From an uncultured Pirellulaceae bacterium (GTDB lineage: Bacteria > Planctomycetota > Planctomycetia > Pirellulales > Pirellulaceae): a stretch of 64,000 bases of DNA. Position 1 is the stretch's first letter. Each line of letters starts with the position of its first letter. Below, piece after piece: positions 8,329 to 18,407 of the stretch. A program made the position numbers and the translations under genes. The stretch is from positions 1-64,000 of the forward strand of contig CALCJM010000064.1 of NCBI GenBank assembly GCA_937967505.1, given 5' to 3'. The notes beneath the pieces were generated by a model that worked only from the letters and a program-made list of their open reading frames with translations, did no database searches and was not told the DNA's origin.

Positions 8329-9510
8329 TTAAGTGTCGATGTTTGAAGCGGAGACCGGCGGTGAGGCAGAGTTGCGGGCGTCGGAGGGGGCGTAGTCGAA
8401 AATTCGGTAGGTCTTGATTTTTTTCGCACCACCGCGTTCCAGTGTACCACGTGACAACTTGTTTGACTCAAGAACCCATGAAAATTCGGACTCCTTGATC
8501 CCCCAATCCCTGACTTCCGGTACCAGCCGGGACATCAGCGCGATCCCCAAGCCCCAGCGTTGATACTCGGGTAAAACGTTGGTGCTGATCAGACGGATCT
8601 TCTTGATTTTGCGTCGCCCAAACAACAATCGGAATATCCCCAAAGGCAGCAGTCTCCCGTCTATCTTTTTGATGATCGGGTTGTAGTCCAGCAATCCGAA
8701 TACTGCCGCGACGGGTTTCCCGTCCACCTCGGCAATGGAAGTCATCTCTGGCACCAGCAAATGCTTCAGACCGGCGACGGTTTCGCGCAGTTCGTCGGCG
8801 CTCATTGGTGTAAAACCCCATTGGCCCGGCAGCGCTCTGTTGTAGATGTTTAAGAAATGCTCGACATCTTCCTCGAGGTTCTTCTTACTGATGCGGCGGA
8901 GTTTGATGTTAAAACGCTCAATGGCCAGCTGGCAAACGTGTAGTAATTTCGGATCCAGAGTGTCCAGTTGTTCCGTTACCCCCAAGTAAGCAAACATGTC
9001 CTGTGATTTTTTGAATCCCCAATCAAGCACCAGTCGCTCATAGAACGGTTTGTTGTAGGTCATCATAAACGTCGGTGGCGAATCAAACCCTTCCACCAGC
9101 AGCCCCCATTCATAATTTTGCGAAGGGTTGGCCGGGCCACGCATTTGTTCAATGCCGCGCGCGGCAAACCACTCTTGGGCCGCATCAAACAGGGATCGGC
9201 TTACTTCGGTATCATCAACGGATTCGAAGAAACCGAACATGCCGCGATTCTCTTTATTGTAGTCGTTGTGATGTCCATCAACGATCGCCGCGATACGCCC
9301 GACATCTTTTCCATCCCTGACTGCGATGAAGGTCTGGATTTCGCCATTGTTATAGAACGGGTGAGGCGTATAGTTCAACAGTTTTTTGATCTCACCTCGC
9401 AGCGGCGGGATCCAGTTGGGATCACCCCGATAGTGATCCCAGCCAAAACGAATAAAGCGTTTTTGTTGGGCACGTGTCTGGACGACTTCGATAGAAATTG
9501 AGGTGGGCAT
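8329..9510 (-). CDS. GNAT-like N-acetyltransferase superfamily protein (YghO-like)
   Basis: FGWDHYRGDPNWIPPLRGEIKKLLN..HPFY, RIAAIVDGHHND, MRGPANPSQNYEWGLLVEGFDSPPTFMMTYN and C-terminal GNAT-like fold. Confidence 0.72.
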   Translation of the reverse strand: MPTSISIEVVQTRAQQKRFIRFGWDHYRGDPNWIPPLRGEIKKLLNYTPHPFYNNGEIQTFIAVRDGKDVGRIAAIVDGHHNDYNKENRGMFGFFESVDDTEVSRSLFDAAQEWFAARGIEQMRGPANPSQNYEWGLLVEGFDSPPTFMMTYNKPFYERLVLDWGFKKSQDMFAYLGVTEQLDTLDPKLLHVCQLAIERFNIKLRRISKKNLEEDVEHFLNIYNRALPGQWGFTPMSADELRETVAGLKHLLVPEMTSIAEVDGKPVAAVFGLLDYNPIIKKIDGRLLPLGIFRLLFGRRKIKKIRLISTNVLPEYQRWGLGIALMSRLVPEVRDWGIKESEFSWVLESNKLSRGTLERGGAKKIKTYRIFDYAPSDARNSASPPVSASNIDT

Positions 9511-9676
9511 AGAGTGTCAGAATGAAGGTGGTGGGCACAATTCTTGATGAAGGGCACGCCTCGGGAATTTGGGCAGTTTGCCATCGGGTGCGACGGACTA
9601 TAATTTAACACCGTCGCCCTGATAGCTGAAGTCCGCAATCCGCCGGGGCGATGGGTTTAGGTTTCTTCTTTCATTT

Positions 9677-10162
9677 TTGACGGCATGCTGTATGGATCGC
9701 TCCCGTTTTGCCGTGCTCAAACACATTCAGCCAGCCCGCCAGATTCCGCTTTATCGACGGCAGCATCTGGCAGGAGAGGATGCGTTGCCTGCGGGGAGCG
9801 AGGATGTGCACTATGATTTGATGTTGGATTCGACCGCTGGATTACTGACTTGGGCGCTTCCGCATTGCCCTTCGACAGGTCATCGCTCGATGCCGGCGAT
9901 CCAACTACCCATCCATCGCCGGGCCTACCTCCAATATGAAGGGCTCGTTTCCAACGATCGCGGCTCCGTCAAACGCGTCATGTCAGGCACGTGGAAGCTA
10001 TTGGAAATGACCCCGCCAAACACGTTGGACGGACGTTTCGCACAGATCGTTTTCCAGCTGACACCCGACAACATTGTATTGCCGCTCCAGTTGACACTTA
10101 AACGCCTGACGCAGGATAAGTTCCAGATCACGTCTTGGCACAGGTTAGGTTCGCCGGGGTAG
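9677..10162 (+). CDS. DNA ligase D 3'-phosphoesterase-domain-like protein
   Basis: RFAVLKH...HYDLMLDSTAGLLTWAL...HRRAYLQYEGLVSNDRGSVKRVMSGTWKLL matches the LigD PE-domain pattern. Confidence 0.68.
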   Translation: MTACCMDRSRFAVLKHIQPARQIPLYRRQHLAGEDALPAGSEDVHYDLMLDSTAGLLTWALPHCPSTGHRSMPAIQLPIHRRAYLQYEGLVSNDRGSVKRVMSGTWKLLEMTPPNTLDGRFAQIVFQLTPDNIVLPLQLTLKRLTQDKFQITSWHRLGSPG

Positions 10163-10233
10163 CACAATAGCTGCGGTTTGTCAGAAAACCTGAGCGGACT
10201 GTTTTTAACCGGCGCGACTGATTTTTTCCTCGC

Positions 10234-11859
10234 CTACAGCAGCAGAAACATCACCATCGTGACCATTGAATTGTTCATCGCGTGCATGGTAATCGAACTG
10301 ACCAGCGAGTTACGCCATTCGCGTGCCAAAGTGAATCCGATCGCCAGCATGGTTAACAGCGGAATGACCAGCACTCCCTGAGGATGGATTGCCGCAAAGA
10401 TCACACCGTTAATGATCGCGGAGACTGCCACGCTGCTCCAACGTTGCCATGCAATCGACCGTTCGCGCAGGTGGCGATACAGCACGCCGCGAAACATCGT
10501 TTCTTCAACTATCGGCGCGGCCACACAGGCTGCCAGAAACACGCCAACCCAAACCGTCGTGTCCCCCGATGCCATCAGTTGCTGGATTGGATGTCCCGGA
10601 CTTGCCGGCACCTCGAATTCGCCAACGTCGCGCGACATCGGGAACGAAAGCATCAGGACAAACACAACGAACGCTGCCACTAGGACCGCCGGCAACCACG
10701 CCGCATAGGTCGCAATGCCGATCCCGACATTTTTGAAGAACGATTCACCGATCCAACCGATGTCGTGACACACCGCTGACCAACGACGCCCACAGACCAC
10801 CGGCCACGCCAGCGCGGACAGCGAGAGAAAAAATACGCCCACGTTGACAAAAATCAGAAACTTGGCATCCAGCTGAATCCCTGACGCGCTGATCGCCAGT
10901 TGTAAACCGATCTGTCCTCCAAAGAATCCCGCCAGCCAGATCGCAAAGGTCTGTAGGTAAATTCCACCGACCTGATTTTCGGGCGTAAATCGTGCGGGCG
11001 ATTTGTCGCCAAGAACGATGCCTAGGATGACGCAAGCGGCCACAATTCCAAAAAAGAACAGCAACACTCCAAAAATAAGGATCGTCAAGGTGCCAGCAAT
11101 CGCACTGATTCCTGCGTTTTCCACCCATTTACGTCCCGGTTTGTCGTCACTACCCGCCGGAGTCAGCAGCAGTTCCCCCGAATAGCCAAGCTGCTCCCTG
11201 AGGCGCTGTTGCTCCTGTTCGGAAACACCTTTCCCGGAAAAATCGCCCCGGGAATAGTCCGTTAATAGAGCTTCCACAGAAGTCCGCATTGCTTGCTGTT
11301 GTTCATCCGGCTCAAAATCGGCATCGGCGACTTTCCGGTCCAGTTCCGCAAAATATTCCAATGCGCGCTGCGGCCCATAGAGCTCCGACAGCAGGATCGC
11401 ATAACACAAGCGCTGCTGGTAGGTGCCTGAATCCAGAGCAACGGGGATCGGGCGTCGATCGGCGGTCGCCTGATTGTCGCCCTCTAATTGTGCGTCTGCA
11501 TTTGATTGTGCGTCTGCATCGCTGACTCCCTGCCGCAACATCTGTTCGGCAACCTTCTGTCCGACCATCACCTTCGCCTGAAGATTGATCTGTATTAGAT
11601 CCGACGGTGTTGTCTTGCGCGGTTCGTGTTCGCCGAACTGCTCCATCGCAGTGGTCACAACAATGAACAGCGTTACCAGAATGATCACCACCCAGCTGAA
11701 ATAATCCAACAGGTTGAGTGACTTGGGGGCGAATGGCCGCGATCCGCCTGGCGATTCTGCCGCCGGAATTGGGGTAGGCGGTTGAGCGGCGATGTCCTGC
11801 CCCGGGCTTTCACCAGAATTGTCAGAGTCATTTGGGGCGCTTGGGTGTTCTGGATTCAC
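10234..11859 (-). CDS. CPBP/CAAX-type intramembrane metalloprotease
   Basis: Multiple TM segments with EETMFRGVLYRHLRE, FAAIHPQG and TMHAMNNSMV Abi/CPBP motifs. Confidence 0.85.
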   Translation of the reverse strand: MNPEHPSAPNDSDNSGESPGQDIAAQPPTPIPAAESPGGSRPFAPKSLNLLDYFSWVVIILVTLFIVVTTAMEQFGEHEPRKTTPSDLIQINLQAKVMVGQKVAEQMLRQGVSDADAQSNADAQLEGDNQATADRRPIPVALDSGTYQQRLCYAILLSELYGPQRALEYFAELDRKVADADFEPDEQQQAMRTSVEALLTDYSRGDFSGKGVSEQEQQRLREQLGYSGELLLTPAGSDDKPGRKWVENAGISAIAGTLTILIFGVLLFFFGIVAACVILGIVLGDKSPARFTPENQVGGIYLQTFAIWLAGFFGGQIGLQLAISASGIQLDAKFLIFVNVGVFFLSLSALAWPVVCGRRWSAVCHDIGWIGESFFKNVGIGIATYAAWLPAVLVAAFVVFVLMLSFPMSRDVGEFEVPASPGHPIQQLMASGDTTVWVGVFLAACVAAPIVEETMFRGVLYRHLRERSIAWQRWSSVAVSAIINGVIFAAIHPQGVLVIPLLTMLAIGFTLAREWRNSLVSSITMHAMNNSMVTMVMFLLL

Positions 11860-12004
11860 AGTTTACCTTGTGTTGGTGAAGGTCCGTGTTCGAACCGCGC
11901 TCTTACCGGAACCAGTCATTGCCGAATCCTGAGTTTCAAACCGGCATTTCAATCAGTCGCTGGTCCAGTCGCCTAAAACGCGTGGGGCCAGCCATCCCAT
12001 TCGC

Positions 12005-12031
12005 CATCAGGCATCAGGCATCAGGCATCAC
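12005..12031. repeat. Short 7-bp tandem repeat (CATCAGG)n
   Basis: catcaggcatcaggcatcaggcatca just downstream of uxaC. Confidence 0.8.
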
Positions 12032-12035
12032 ACCA

Positions 12036-13451
12036 CTACGATACCACCAGCCCCAAAAAGTCTTTGGCATTCTGGTAACAGATTCGGCTGACCAGATCAC
12101 CGACTAGGTCCATGTCGTCGGGTAGTTCACCGTTTTCCATGTCGGTTCCTAACAGATCACAGAGAATCCTCCGGAAGTATTCGTGTCGCGTAAACGACAG
12201 GAAGCTTCGGGAATCCGTCAGCATACCAATGAACCGGGACAGCAATCCTGTATTGGACAGCGTGTTGATCTGCCATTGCATACCTTCCTTTTGATCCAGA
12301 TACCACCACCCTGAACCGTACTGCATTTTCCCCGGCGTGTCGCGTTGGAAATTGCCCAACATTGTGCTAATCAGATAGTTGTCTGATGGATTCAGATTGT
12401 AAATCACCGTTTTGGGCAGCGCGTCTTCCTGATCCAACCGGTCCAGAAACCTCTGTAGCGAGCGCCCCTGGCTGGTGTCACCTATTGAATCGCACCCCAG
12501 ATCGCGCCCCACATGGTTGAACAGCCGCGTGTTGTTGTTGCGCCAGACACCGGTATGAAACTGGTTGGTCCAATCCTTCTGCGCGTCCAGTTTGGCCAAA
12601 TACAGCAGCATGAAGGTCGAGTACTGGTCATGCTGGTGAGGGGTGGCGGTTTTGCCACCGCGAGCAGCATCGAAGATTGACTCGGCAATCGACCGATCGC
12701 AAAAACTGTCCGGAACATACTCCATTCCGTGATCGGAGAGCCGTGCCCCGCACTGATGAAAGAAGTCGTGGCGTTTACGAAGGGCCACCAGAAAATCTTC
12801 GAATGAATTGATTGCCATATCGGCAGCCGCACCCAGTTTTTCGACCCATGGGTTAAATTCAGCGACGCGATGCACGAACAACGCCCAATCCGGACGGAAC
12901 GCGGGAAAGACCCCTACGTCAATGGAATCGTCGGTAGCGACTGCCAGGTGGTGGCGTAGATCGTCTGTCGGGTCATCGGTCGTACATAAAGCAGTGACAT
13001 TGAACTGTTTCAACAGACCGCGCACTTGGAGGTCCTCGCGCTGTTGAATCTGTGCGCAGGCATTCTCCCAAATCAATTCGGCCGTCTGCGGAGAAAGCAA
13101 ATCGTCGATTCCGAAAACGCGTTTCAGTTCCAGATGCGTCCAGTGATACAGCGGGTTGCGCAGCGTGTGGGGAACCGTTTGAGCGAAGGCAAGGTATTTT
13201 GCTTTTGGGTCACCGTCACCGGTGATCAGGTTTTCATCGATACCATTGGCTCGCATCGCCCGCCATTTGTAGTGATCCTCATCCAGCCAGATATCGAACA
13301 GGTTTTCAAACTTGTGGTTTTCCGCGATGGCTTGGGGAGACAGGTGATTATGGTAGTCGATGATCGGCCGATCCGCTGCAAAGCGGTGATAGAGCTCCCG
13401 CGCCGCTGCATTGGTCAGCATAAAATCATCGTGAATGAATGGCGTTGCCAT
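12036..13451 (-). CDS. uxaC: Glucuronate isomerase
   Basis: FIHDDFMLTNAAARELYHRFAADRPIIDYHNHLSPQAIAENHKFENLFDIWLDEDHYKWRAMRANGI and C-terminal SRSFLSFTRHEYFRRILCDLLG are diagnostic of UxaC. Confidence 0.96.
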   Translation of the reverse strand: MATPFIHDDFMLTNAAARELYHRFAADRPIIDYHNHLSPQAIAENHKFENLFDIWLDEDHYKWRAMRANGIDENLITGDGDPKAKYLAFAQTVPHTLRNPLYHWTHLELKRVFGIDDLLSPQTAELIWENACAQIQQREDLQVRGLLKQFNVTALCTTDDPTDDLRHHLAVATDDSIDVGVFPAFRPDWALFVHRVAEFNPWVEKLGAAADMAINSFEDFLVALRKRHDFFHQCGARLSDHGMEYVPDSFCDRSIAESIFDAARGGKTATPHQHDQYSTFMLLYLAKLDAQKDWTNQFHTGVWRNNNTRLFNHVGRDLGCDSIGDTSQGRSLQRFLDRLDQEDALPKTVIYNLNPSDNYLISTMLGNFQRDTPGKMQYGSGWWYLDQKEGMQWQINTLSNTGLLSRFIGMLTDSRSFLSFTRHEYFRRILCDLLGTDMENGELPDDMDLVGDLVSRICYQNAKDFLGLVVS

Positions 13452-13462
13452 GAGGCCGGTCC

Positions 13463-14242
13463 CTAAATAGTCATCGCAGCGTAACCACCATCAACGATCG
13501 TTTCCGTTCCGGTCATAAATGATCCGGCATCGCTGGCCAGCAGGATCGTGGCACCGATCAGCTCTTTGGCTTCTCCAAAACGGTTCATCGGTGTGTGCCC
13601 CATGATCTGACCTACGCGCTCGGGGGTGAGCACCTTTTTATTTTGTTCCGCCGGGAAGAAACCGGGCACCAGCGTATTGACCCGAATATTTTGCTCGGCC
13701 CATTCGCGTGCGAGATTCTTGGACAGGTTGTGAACGGCGGCTTTGGTGGTGGAGTACGTAAAGACGCGCGACAGTGGAATTACGCCTGACATTGAACCGA
13801 CGTTGATGATCGAACCGCCCTGGTTACGCTGCACAAAATATTTGCCAAAGACCTGGCAAGCCAGAAAGACACCTTTGATGTTGACTTCGTAGATACGGTC
13901 CCATTCGTCTTCGGGGATTTCCAGAAACGGTGTGGCGCTGTTCATGCCCGCGCCGTTAATCAGCACATCGACCTTGCCACTTTGGGCGACAACATCAGCC
14001 AGCAGTTTTTCCAACTGAGCCCGTTGATCCACCTCGCAAGGCAGGAAATACGCTTTGCCTCCCGCATCCTCAATCGACTGCAAACGTGCCTTGGCTTTTG
14101 CTTCACTGCGTCCGACCAGCACGACTTCGGCCCCCGCACCGGCGAGCCCTTCGGCCATCGCGCCGCACAGTTCTCCGGTGCCGCCGATTACGACTGCAGT
14201 TTTTCCTGTCAGTGAGAAGAGTTCGTTCAGATAATCAGACAT
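13463..14242 (-). CDS. SDR family oxidoreductase (KduD/gluconate-5-dehydrogenase-like)
   Basis: [72 protein letters not shown]. Confidence 0.9.
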   Translation of the reverse strand: MSDYLNELFSLTGKTAVVIGGTGELCGAMAEGLAGAGAEVVLVGRSEAKAKARLQSIEDAGGKAYFLPCEVDQRAQLEKLLADVVAQSGKVDVLINGAGMNSATPFLEIPEDEWDRIYEVNIKGVFLACQVFGKYFVQRNQGGSIINVGSMSGVIPLSRVFTYSTTKAAVHNLSKNLAREWAEQNIRVNTLVPGFFPAEQNKKVLTPERVGQIMGHTPMNRFGEAKELIGATILLASDAGSFMTGTETIVDGGYAAMTI

Positions 14243-14380
14243 GAAATTCGCTTGCACTGTTTTAGGTAATCAGAATTAAAAATGATGCCGCACTCCGCAG
14301 AGCGTGGTTTGTCGTCGGCCAAAAAACGTTGGAGCCACATTGAAACCGGGTGGCCACCGTCTGGCGACGGTAGCTACGTT

Positions 14381-14412
14381 GAAATGGTAGTTACGTGAAA
14401 TGGTAGTTACGC
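14381..14412 (+). repeat. Two tandem copies of a 16-bp unit (GAAATGGTAGTTACGY)
   Basis: gaaatggtagttacgt gaaatggtagttacgc, preceded by a partial ggtagctacgtt. Confidence 0.85.
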
Positions 14413-14444
14413 GGAAAGCTTGGCCCTGTTGCGAGGGCAGCAAA

Positions 14445-15545
14445 CTATGCTTGGTCGGCGGGACTGAAACTGGCTACATCCCATGTTGGCTGTCCCGATT
14501 CGGTTGCGATTTCGTTGAATTCGCCAATTTCGGCTTCACTGAACAGCAGACCGCCTGCCGCCTCGGTTCGTTTGGCAAACGCCGCCTCCATTTGCCCCGG
14601 CAGCAGGCACTTGTCATTGCCATGCCCAAGAATGTCGTCTACCACGACTTTTACGTTTTCAGCTTGCGAGCGTCCACCGGCGAAGTTGTTTCCATTAAGT
14701 GCATCGGGATGAATCACTTGAAAGTAGAACGCACAAGTGTGTTTGTCGCCGTCGTCTGCCCAGCGCGATCGCAGCGTCGGTGTGCTGCCGCCGATGTACC
14801 CTGCCATGATTTCATTAATCAGCGACAGTCCGTATCCTTTGTGGTTGCCAAAGGTTGTCAACGCCGCAACCTTGTTGGGGTCATCCGTGAAGTTTCCATC
14901 CTGATCGACTGCCGCTTGTTTCTGGGGAATCCGTTTGCCTTCACGTTTGATTTGCTGCACCCGCCCCATTGCGATCACCGATGTGGCCCAGTCAATCACG
15001 ACCGGGAACCCGCAGGCGTCTGTGGTCGGGAATCCCCACGAGTGCGGGTTGGTGCCCAGCGTCGGGTAGGTGCCGCCAAACGGGACCACTTCTGTTAGGG
15101 CGGCGGTGCAATTGGTGTAGGCAATGTACCCGCGCTGCGCCGCATCCATTACATAACCACCGCCCCACAAATAATGGAACGCGTTATCGACCGAGACCTG
15201 GCCAATCCCGTATTTGTCGGCCAACGCGATCGCTTCTTCCATTGCGGCGTAAGCGGTCGCCTGGCCAAGTTTTTTATTGGCGTTCCAGATTTTGGAGGAT
15301 TCGAAACGGGCCGGCACCTCTTCAATCGTCGCGTTGGGGACACATCCACCAGCGGCCGAACCAAACAGATGGTCTAGGTGCAGCGCTTTCAAAGCATTGT
15401 GGGTGCGGATCCCGTGGCGAGTGGCATACGCGGCAAATTTGGCTGCGGCGTCACCTTCTTCTTTGCTGAAGTTGCGATGAACATAGGCGGCAGAAACCAG
15501 TTCGTTGTGCTGTTGTTCCGGGACGACGAAGAATTTATCTGACAC
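14445..15545 (-). CDS. Ldh family oxidoreductase (malate/L-lactate/ureidoglycolate dehydrogenase type)
   Basis: ATRHGIRTHNALKALHLD, GIGQVSVDNAFHYLWGGGYVMDAA, GTNPHSWGFPT, NHKGYGLSLINEIMAGYIGG. GTG start at 15545 preferred over the upstream ATG. Confidence 0.88.
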   Translation of the reverse strand: MSDKFFVVPEQQHNELVSAAYVHRNFSKEEGDAAAKFAAYATRHGIRTHNALKALHLDHLFGSAAGGCVPNATIEEVPARFESSKIWNANKKLGQATAYAAMEEAIALADKYGIGQVSVDNAFHYLWGGGYVMDAAQRGYIAYTNCTAALTEVVPFGGTYPTLGTNPHSWGFPTTDACGFPVVIDWATSVIAMGRVQQIKREGKRIPQKQAAVDQDGNFTDDPNKVAALTTFGNHKGYGLSLINEIMAGYIGGSTPTLRSRWADDGDKHTCAFYFQVIHPDALNGNNFAGGRSQAENVKVVVDDILGHGNDKCLLPGQMEAAFAKRTEAAGGLLFSEAEIGEFNEIATESGQPTWDVASFSPADQA

Positions 15546-15683
15546 GTTCGAGGACCTTTGAATGGCGAATGTTGGCTTGATTAAACACCTGGGTTGTGGT
15601 CGGCCAAGAAAACCGGCCGCTGCCAGGAAGATTGAAATGAAACAGGGCGATGAAGAAGCACGTTCTTCTTTTGGGGGCACCTA

Positions 15684-16694
15684 TCAGCGTCTGCCGGGTG
15701 AGGGTACCGGTGGGCAAGCGGCAACCGGAGGAATGGCAACGTCATTGACCTGAGCCAGCGGTTTTTCGCCTTTAAGCATGCGGACCAGGTTTTCCGTTGC
15801 CATCACTGCCTGTCGTTCAACCGACTCAAACGTGCGCGATCCGATATGAGGCGTCACGACGCAATTCGGTGCCGACAGTAAGGGGTGGTCGGCCGGTGGC
15901 GGTTCCTTGTCCAACACGTCCGTTCCCAGACCGCCAACCTGGCCTGATTCCAGTGCTGCGGCAATATCGGCGGTGTTGACCATTTCACCACGGGCACAAT
16001 TCAGGATGACAACGCCTTTCTTCATCGTCGCAATGGAATCCGCATTGATCATGTCACGTGTTTCGTCAGTCAAATTGGTGTGCAGCGAAATGATGTCGCA
16101 GGTCGTGAAGATCTCCTGCATCGAATCGGCCTTTTTGATCTCGTGGGTCGCCGCAAACTCTTCGGGCCAGTACAGATCATAACCCACCACATTTAACCCA
16201 AACGCTCTCGCGCGGGTGGCGACCTCTTTCCCAATCCGTCCCAGACCGATGATGCCGATCGTCTTGCCCATGATCTCGTGACCCGTCATACGTTTCCACT
16301 CGCCCGTGCGGACAACGTTGACCTGGTCAACAAAGTTCCGAAACAGGCTCAGCATCAGCACGAAGGTGTGTTCGGCGACCGTCGTATGGTTAACGCCTGG
16401 GCAAAAACTGAGCGGAATGCCTTTAGCGGTCGCTTCGGCGACGTCAATTTTATCGACACCAATTCCGTATTTGGCGATGAATTTGAGCTTCGGTAAGGAA
16501 CGCGCGATCACGTCTTTGGTGATCTCGTCATCGCCACAGAGAAACGCATCAAAGTCGCCGGCCAGCTCCAGCATTTGTTGTTCGGACAGCGGTCCACGCG
16601 CCCGGACGATTTCGGCCCCCGTACTGGCCAACAGATCGTGATGCGGGCCGGGAGTATCTTGATAGGAGGTCGTGGTCAGCAAAATCTTGGTCAT
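15684..16694 (-). CDS. D-2-hydroxyacid dehydrogenase (phosphoglycerate dehydrogenase-like)
   Basis: LKFIAKYGIGVDKIDVAEATAKGIPLSFCPGVNHTTVAEHTFVLML, GKTIGIIGLGRIGKEVATRARAFG, NCARGEMVNTADIAAALESGQVGGLGTDVLDKEPP. Confidence 0.93.
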   Translation of the reverse strand: MTKILLTTTSYQDTPGPHHDLLASTGAEIVRARGPLSEQQMLELAGDFDAFLCGDDEITKDVIARSLPKLKFIAKYGIGVDKIDVAEATAKGIPLSFCPGVNHTTVAEHTFVLMLSLFRNFVDQVNVVRTGEWKRMTGHEIMGKTIGIIGLGRIGKEVATRARAFGLNVVGYDLYWPEEFAATHEIKKADSMQEIFTTCDIISLHTNLTDETRDMINADSIATMKKGVVILNCARGEMVNTADIAAALESGQVGGLGTDVLDKEPPPADHPLLSAPNCVVTPHIGSRTFESVERQAVMATENLVRMLKGEKPLAQVNDVAIPPVAACPPVPSPGRR

Positions 16695-16857
16695 GAGCGT
16701 TGGGTTACCCAATGGATATTTAGGGTGCGAATAAAGGATTTTTGATGGAGCAGCCGGGGTTTCATCGGTTCTTCAACCGCAGCATTTTAGACAAAAATCA
16801 AGTTTCCACCATCGGTGAAACCGCACGAAAAACCGCTACCATGCTCGACCGTTGAGT

Positions 16858-18309
16858 TTACGATCCACGGGTTGGACCGGTTGGGCATCCGAACAGCATC
16901 ACTTGCAGGTCGCAAACGTTGGTTTGGATATCTGGAAGCGTTCCCAAGCTGTAGCCCAATGCATCAAAAAAAGTGTAGCAATCATTGTTGGCGATTGACT
17001 GCCGCAGTTTCCGTTGCAACGTTGCTGCGGCCGCCACGCGTTCAAGCAATTCCCCATCGAACCAGCCACCCGCCGCAGGAGCGGTCCCGTCTTCCCCGTC
17101 GGTTCCCACAGACGCGTACCGAATTGCCGCAGTATCGATGCCGCTGGCCAACAATCGCTCCAGAACAACCGCCGCCAGTTGCAGGTTCCTTCCTCCAACA
17201 CCAGGTGATTGGCACAGCGTGACCGTGGGTTCACCGCCAATGATCAATGCCCAAGACGCGTCCGGTTGAGCATGGTCCTCCGCAAATTGTGCGTACTGAC
17301 GGCCAAGTTGATTGACGTTGGTATTAGGGTCGAGGCATTGACGGTCGCAGGACAAGATTACGTACCCCAACTCACGCGCAGCGCGGGCCGCCCGATCGAT
17401 GGCGGTCTGATTGTTACCGATCAGAATGTTTTTGACAGCGCGGTCGTTTGGTTCGTTGGCTACCGGGCCGGTTGGGGATTGCAGACAGGCGGTAACCGAT
17501 TTTGGAATCTGGCCTGGGGTAAGAAAGCGCTGCAAGACTGCGTTCGCCGCTGCGGAGGGCGAAAGGATGTCGGTTGATTTTTGGACGGAATCGATCACGG
17601 TTGGGCCAGACGAAATCATCGCAAGGTCGTCGCTGATCACGTCGCTAATGATCATGCCCAACAGAGGGATCGCCGAACCCGCCGGCTTCATTTGGGCCAA
17701 CCCACCTGCCTTTACCTGACTGAGACATCGACGAACGGTATTAAGGCTTTCGATGTCTGCGCCGCTGTGGCTGAGTGCTTTGGAAACGGCGACCAGGTCC
17801 ACCAAGGGGACTTTGGGTAACTCCAACAGCGCCGATCCACCACCCGAAATCAACGCTAGGCAAATGTCGCCCGGCTGTAAAGTTCTAACCAGTTCGACCA
17901 CGACTTTCGTTTCCCGGACAACCCTTTCGGTCGGGAAATTATGCCCGGGTGGACGACAACCGACGACTTTCACGTGACGGGCAGTGGCGATTTTGCCACC
18001 GATTTTACTATCATTTTTGTCATCCGGGACGTTTACCTGCCCGAAAATCTCGATCCCTATCTCTTCTGCGCGAGCGGCGATCGATTCTTCTAGGCCGATG
18101 ACCATTCTCCGCGCTGCCTTGCCCGCACCGATAACGCAGATTCGCCGTACACCTGCCAGCGGCAGGCGGTGCTGGCCAACCCAAAGCGCTTTGGTCAAGG
18201 CATCAATGCGACACGCGCACTGCACCAGGGCCGCCGCGTCCACTGCGGAAACTGCAGCGTCGATAATGTTGACAAGGTGTCCGGCAGGATCGGATGAGGT
18301 GATCGGCAA
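16858..18309 (-). CDS. Glycerate 2-kinase (DUF4147/MOFRL type)
   Basis: ICVIGAGKAARRMVIGLEE, GCRPPGHNFPTERVV, CLALISGGGSALLELP, IIGGEPTVTLCQSPGVGGRNLQLA and GTDGEDGTAPAAGG are glycerate kinase (GckA/TtuD-type) motifs. Confidence 0.93.
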   Translation of the reverse strand: MPITSSDPAGHLVNIIDAAVSAVDAAALVQCACRIDALTKALWVGQHRLPLAGVRRICVIGAGKAARRMVIGLEESIAARAEEIGIEIFGQVNVPDDKNDSKIGGKIATARHVKVVGCRPPGHNFPTERVVRETKVVVELVRTLQPGDICLALISGGGSALLELPKVPLVDLVAVSKALSHSGADIESLNTVRRCLSQVKAGGLAQMKPAGSAIPLLGMIISDVISDDLAMISSGPTVIDSVQKSTDILSPSAAANAVLQRFLTPGQIPKSVTACLQSPTGPVANEPNDRAVKNILIGNNQTAIDRAARAARELGYVILSCDRQCLDPNTNVNQLGRQYAQFAEDHAQPDASWALIIGGEPTVTLCQSPGVGGRNLQLAAVVLERLLASGIDTAAIRYASVGTDGEDGTAPAAGGWFDGELLERVAAAATLQRKLRQSIANNDCYTFFDALGYSLGTLPDIQTNVCDLQVMLFGCPTGPTRGS

Positions 18310-18407
18310 CTGTCACTCTCCTGAAAGGTTGTTGGTCTCGTCCAGTGCGTTTTGAGTCTGCTATAATAGCACCTCCGCCAATCTCCCGCTCAAGAGCTTT
18401 CCCGCTT

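Noticed and set aside
12005-12031. CATCAGG tandem repeat as regulatory element
   Set aside because: Short simple repeat in a 3' flank; most easily explained by replication slippage.
14331-14380. GTGGCCACCGTCTGGCGACGGTAGCTACG as a dispersed repeat
   Set aside because: Only one copy seen in this window, so a repeat family cannot be supported from the sequence given.
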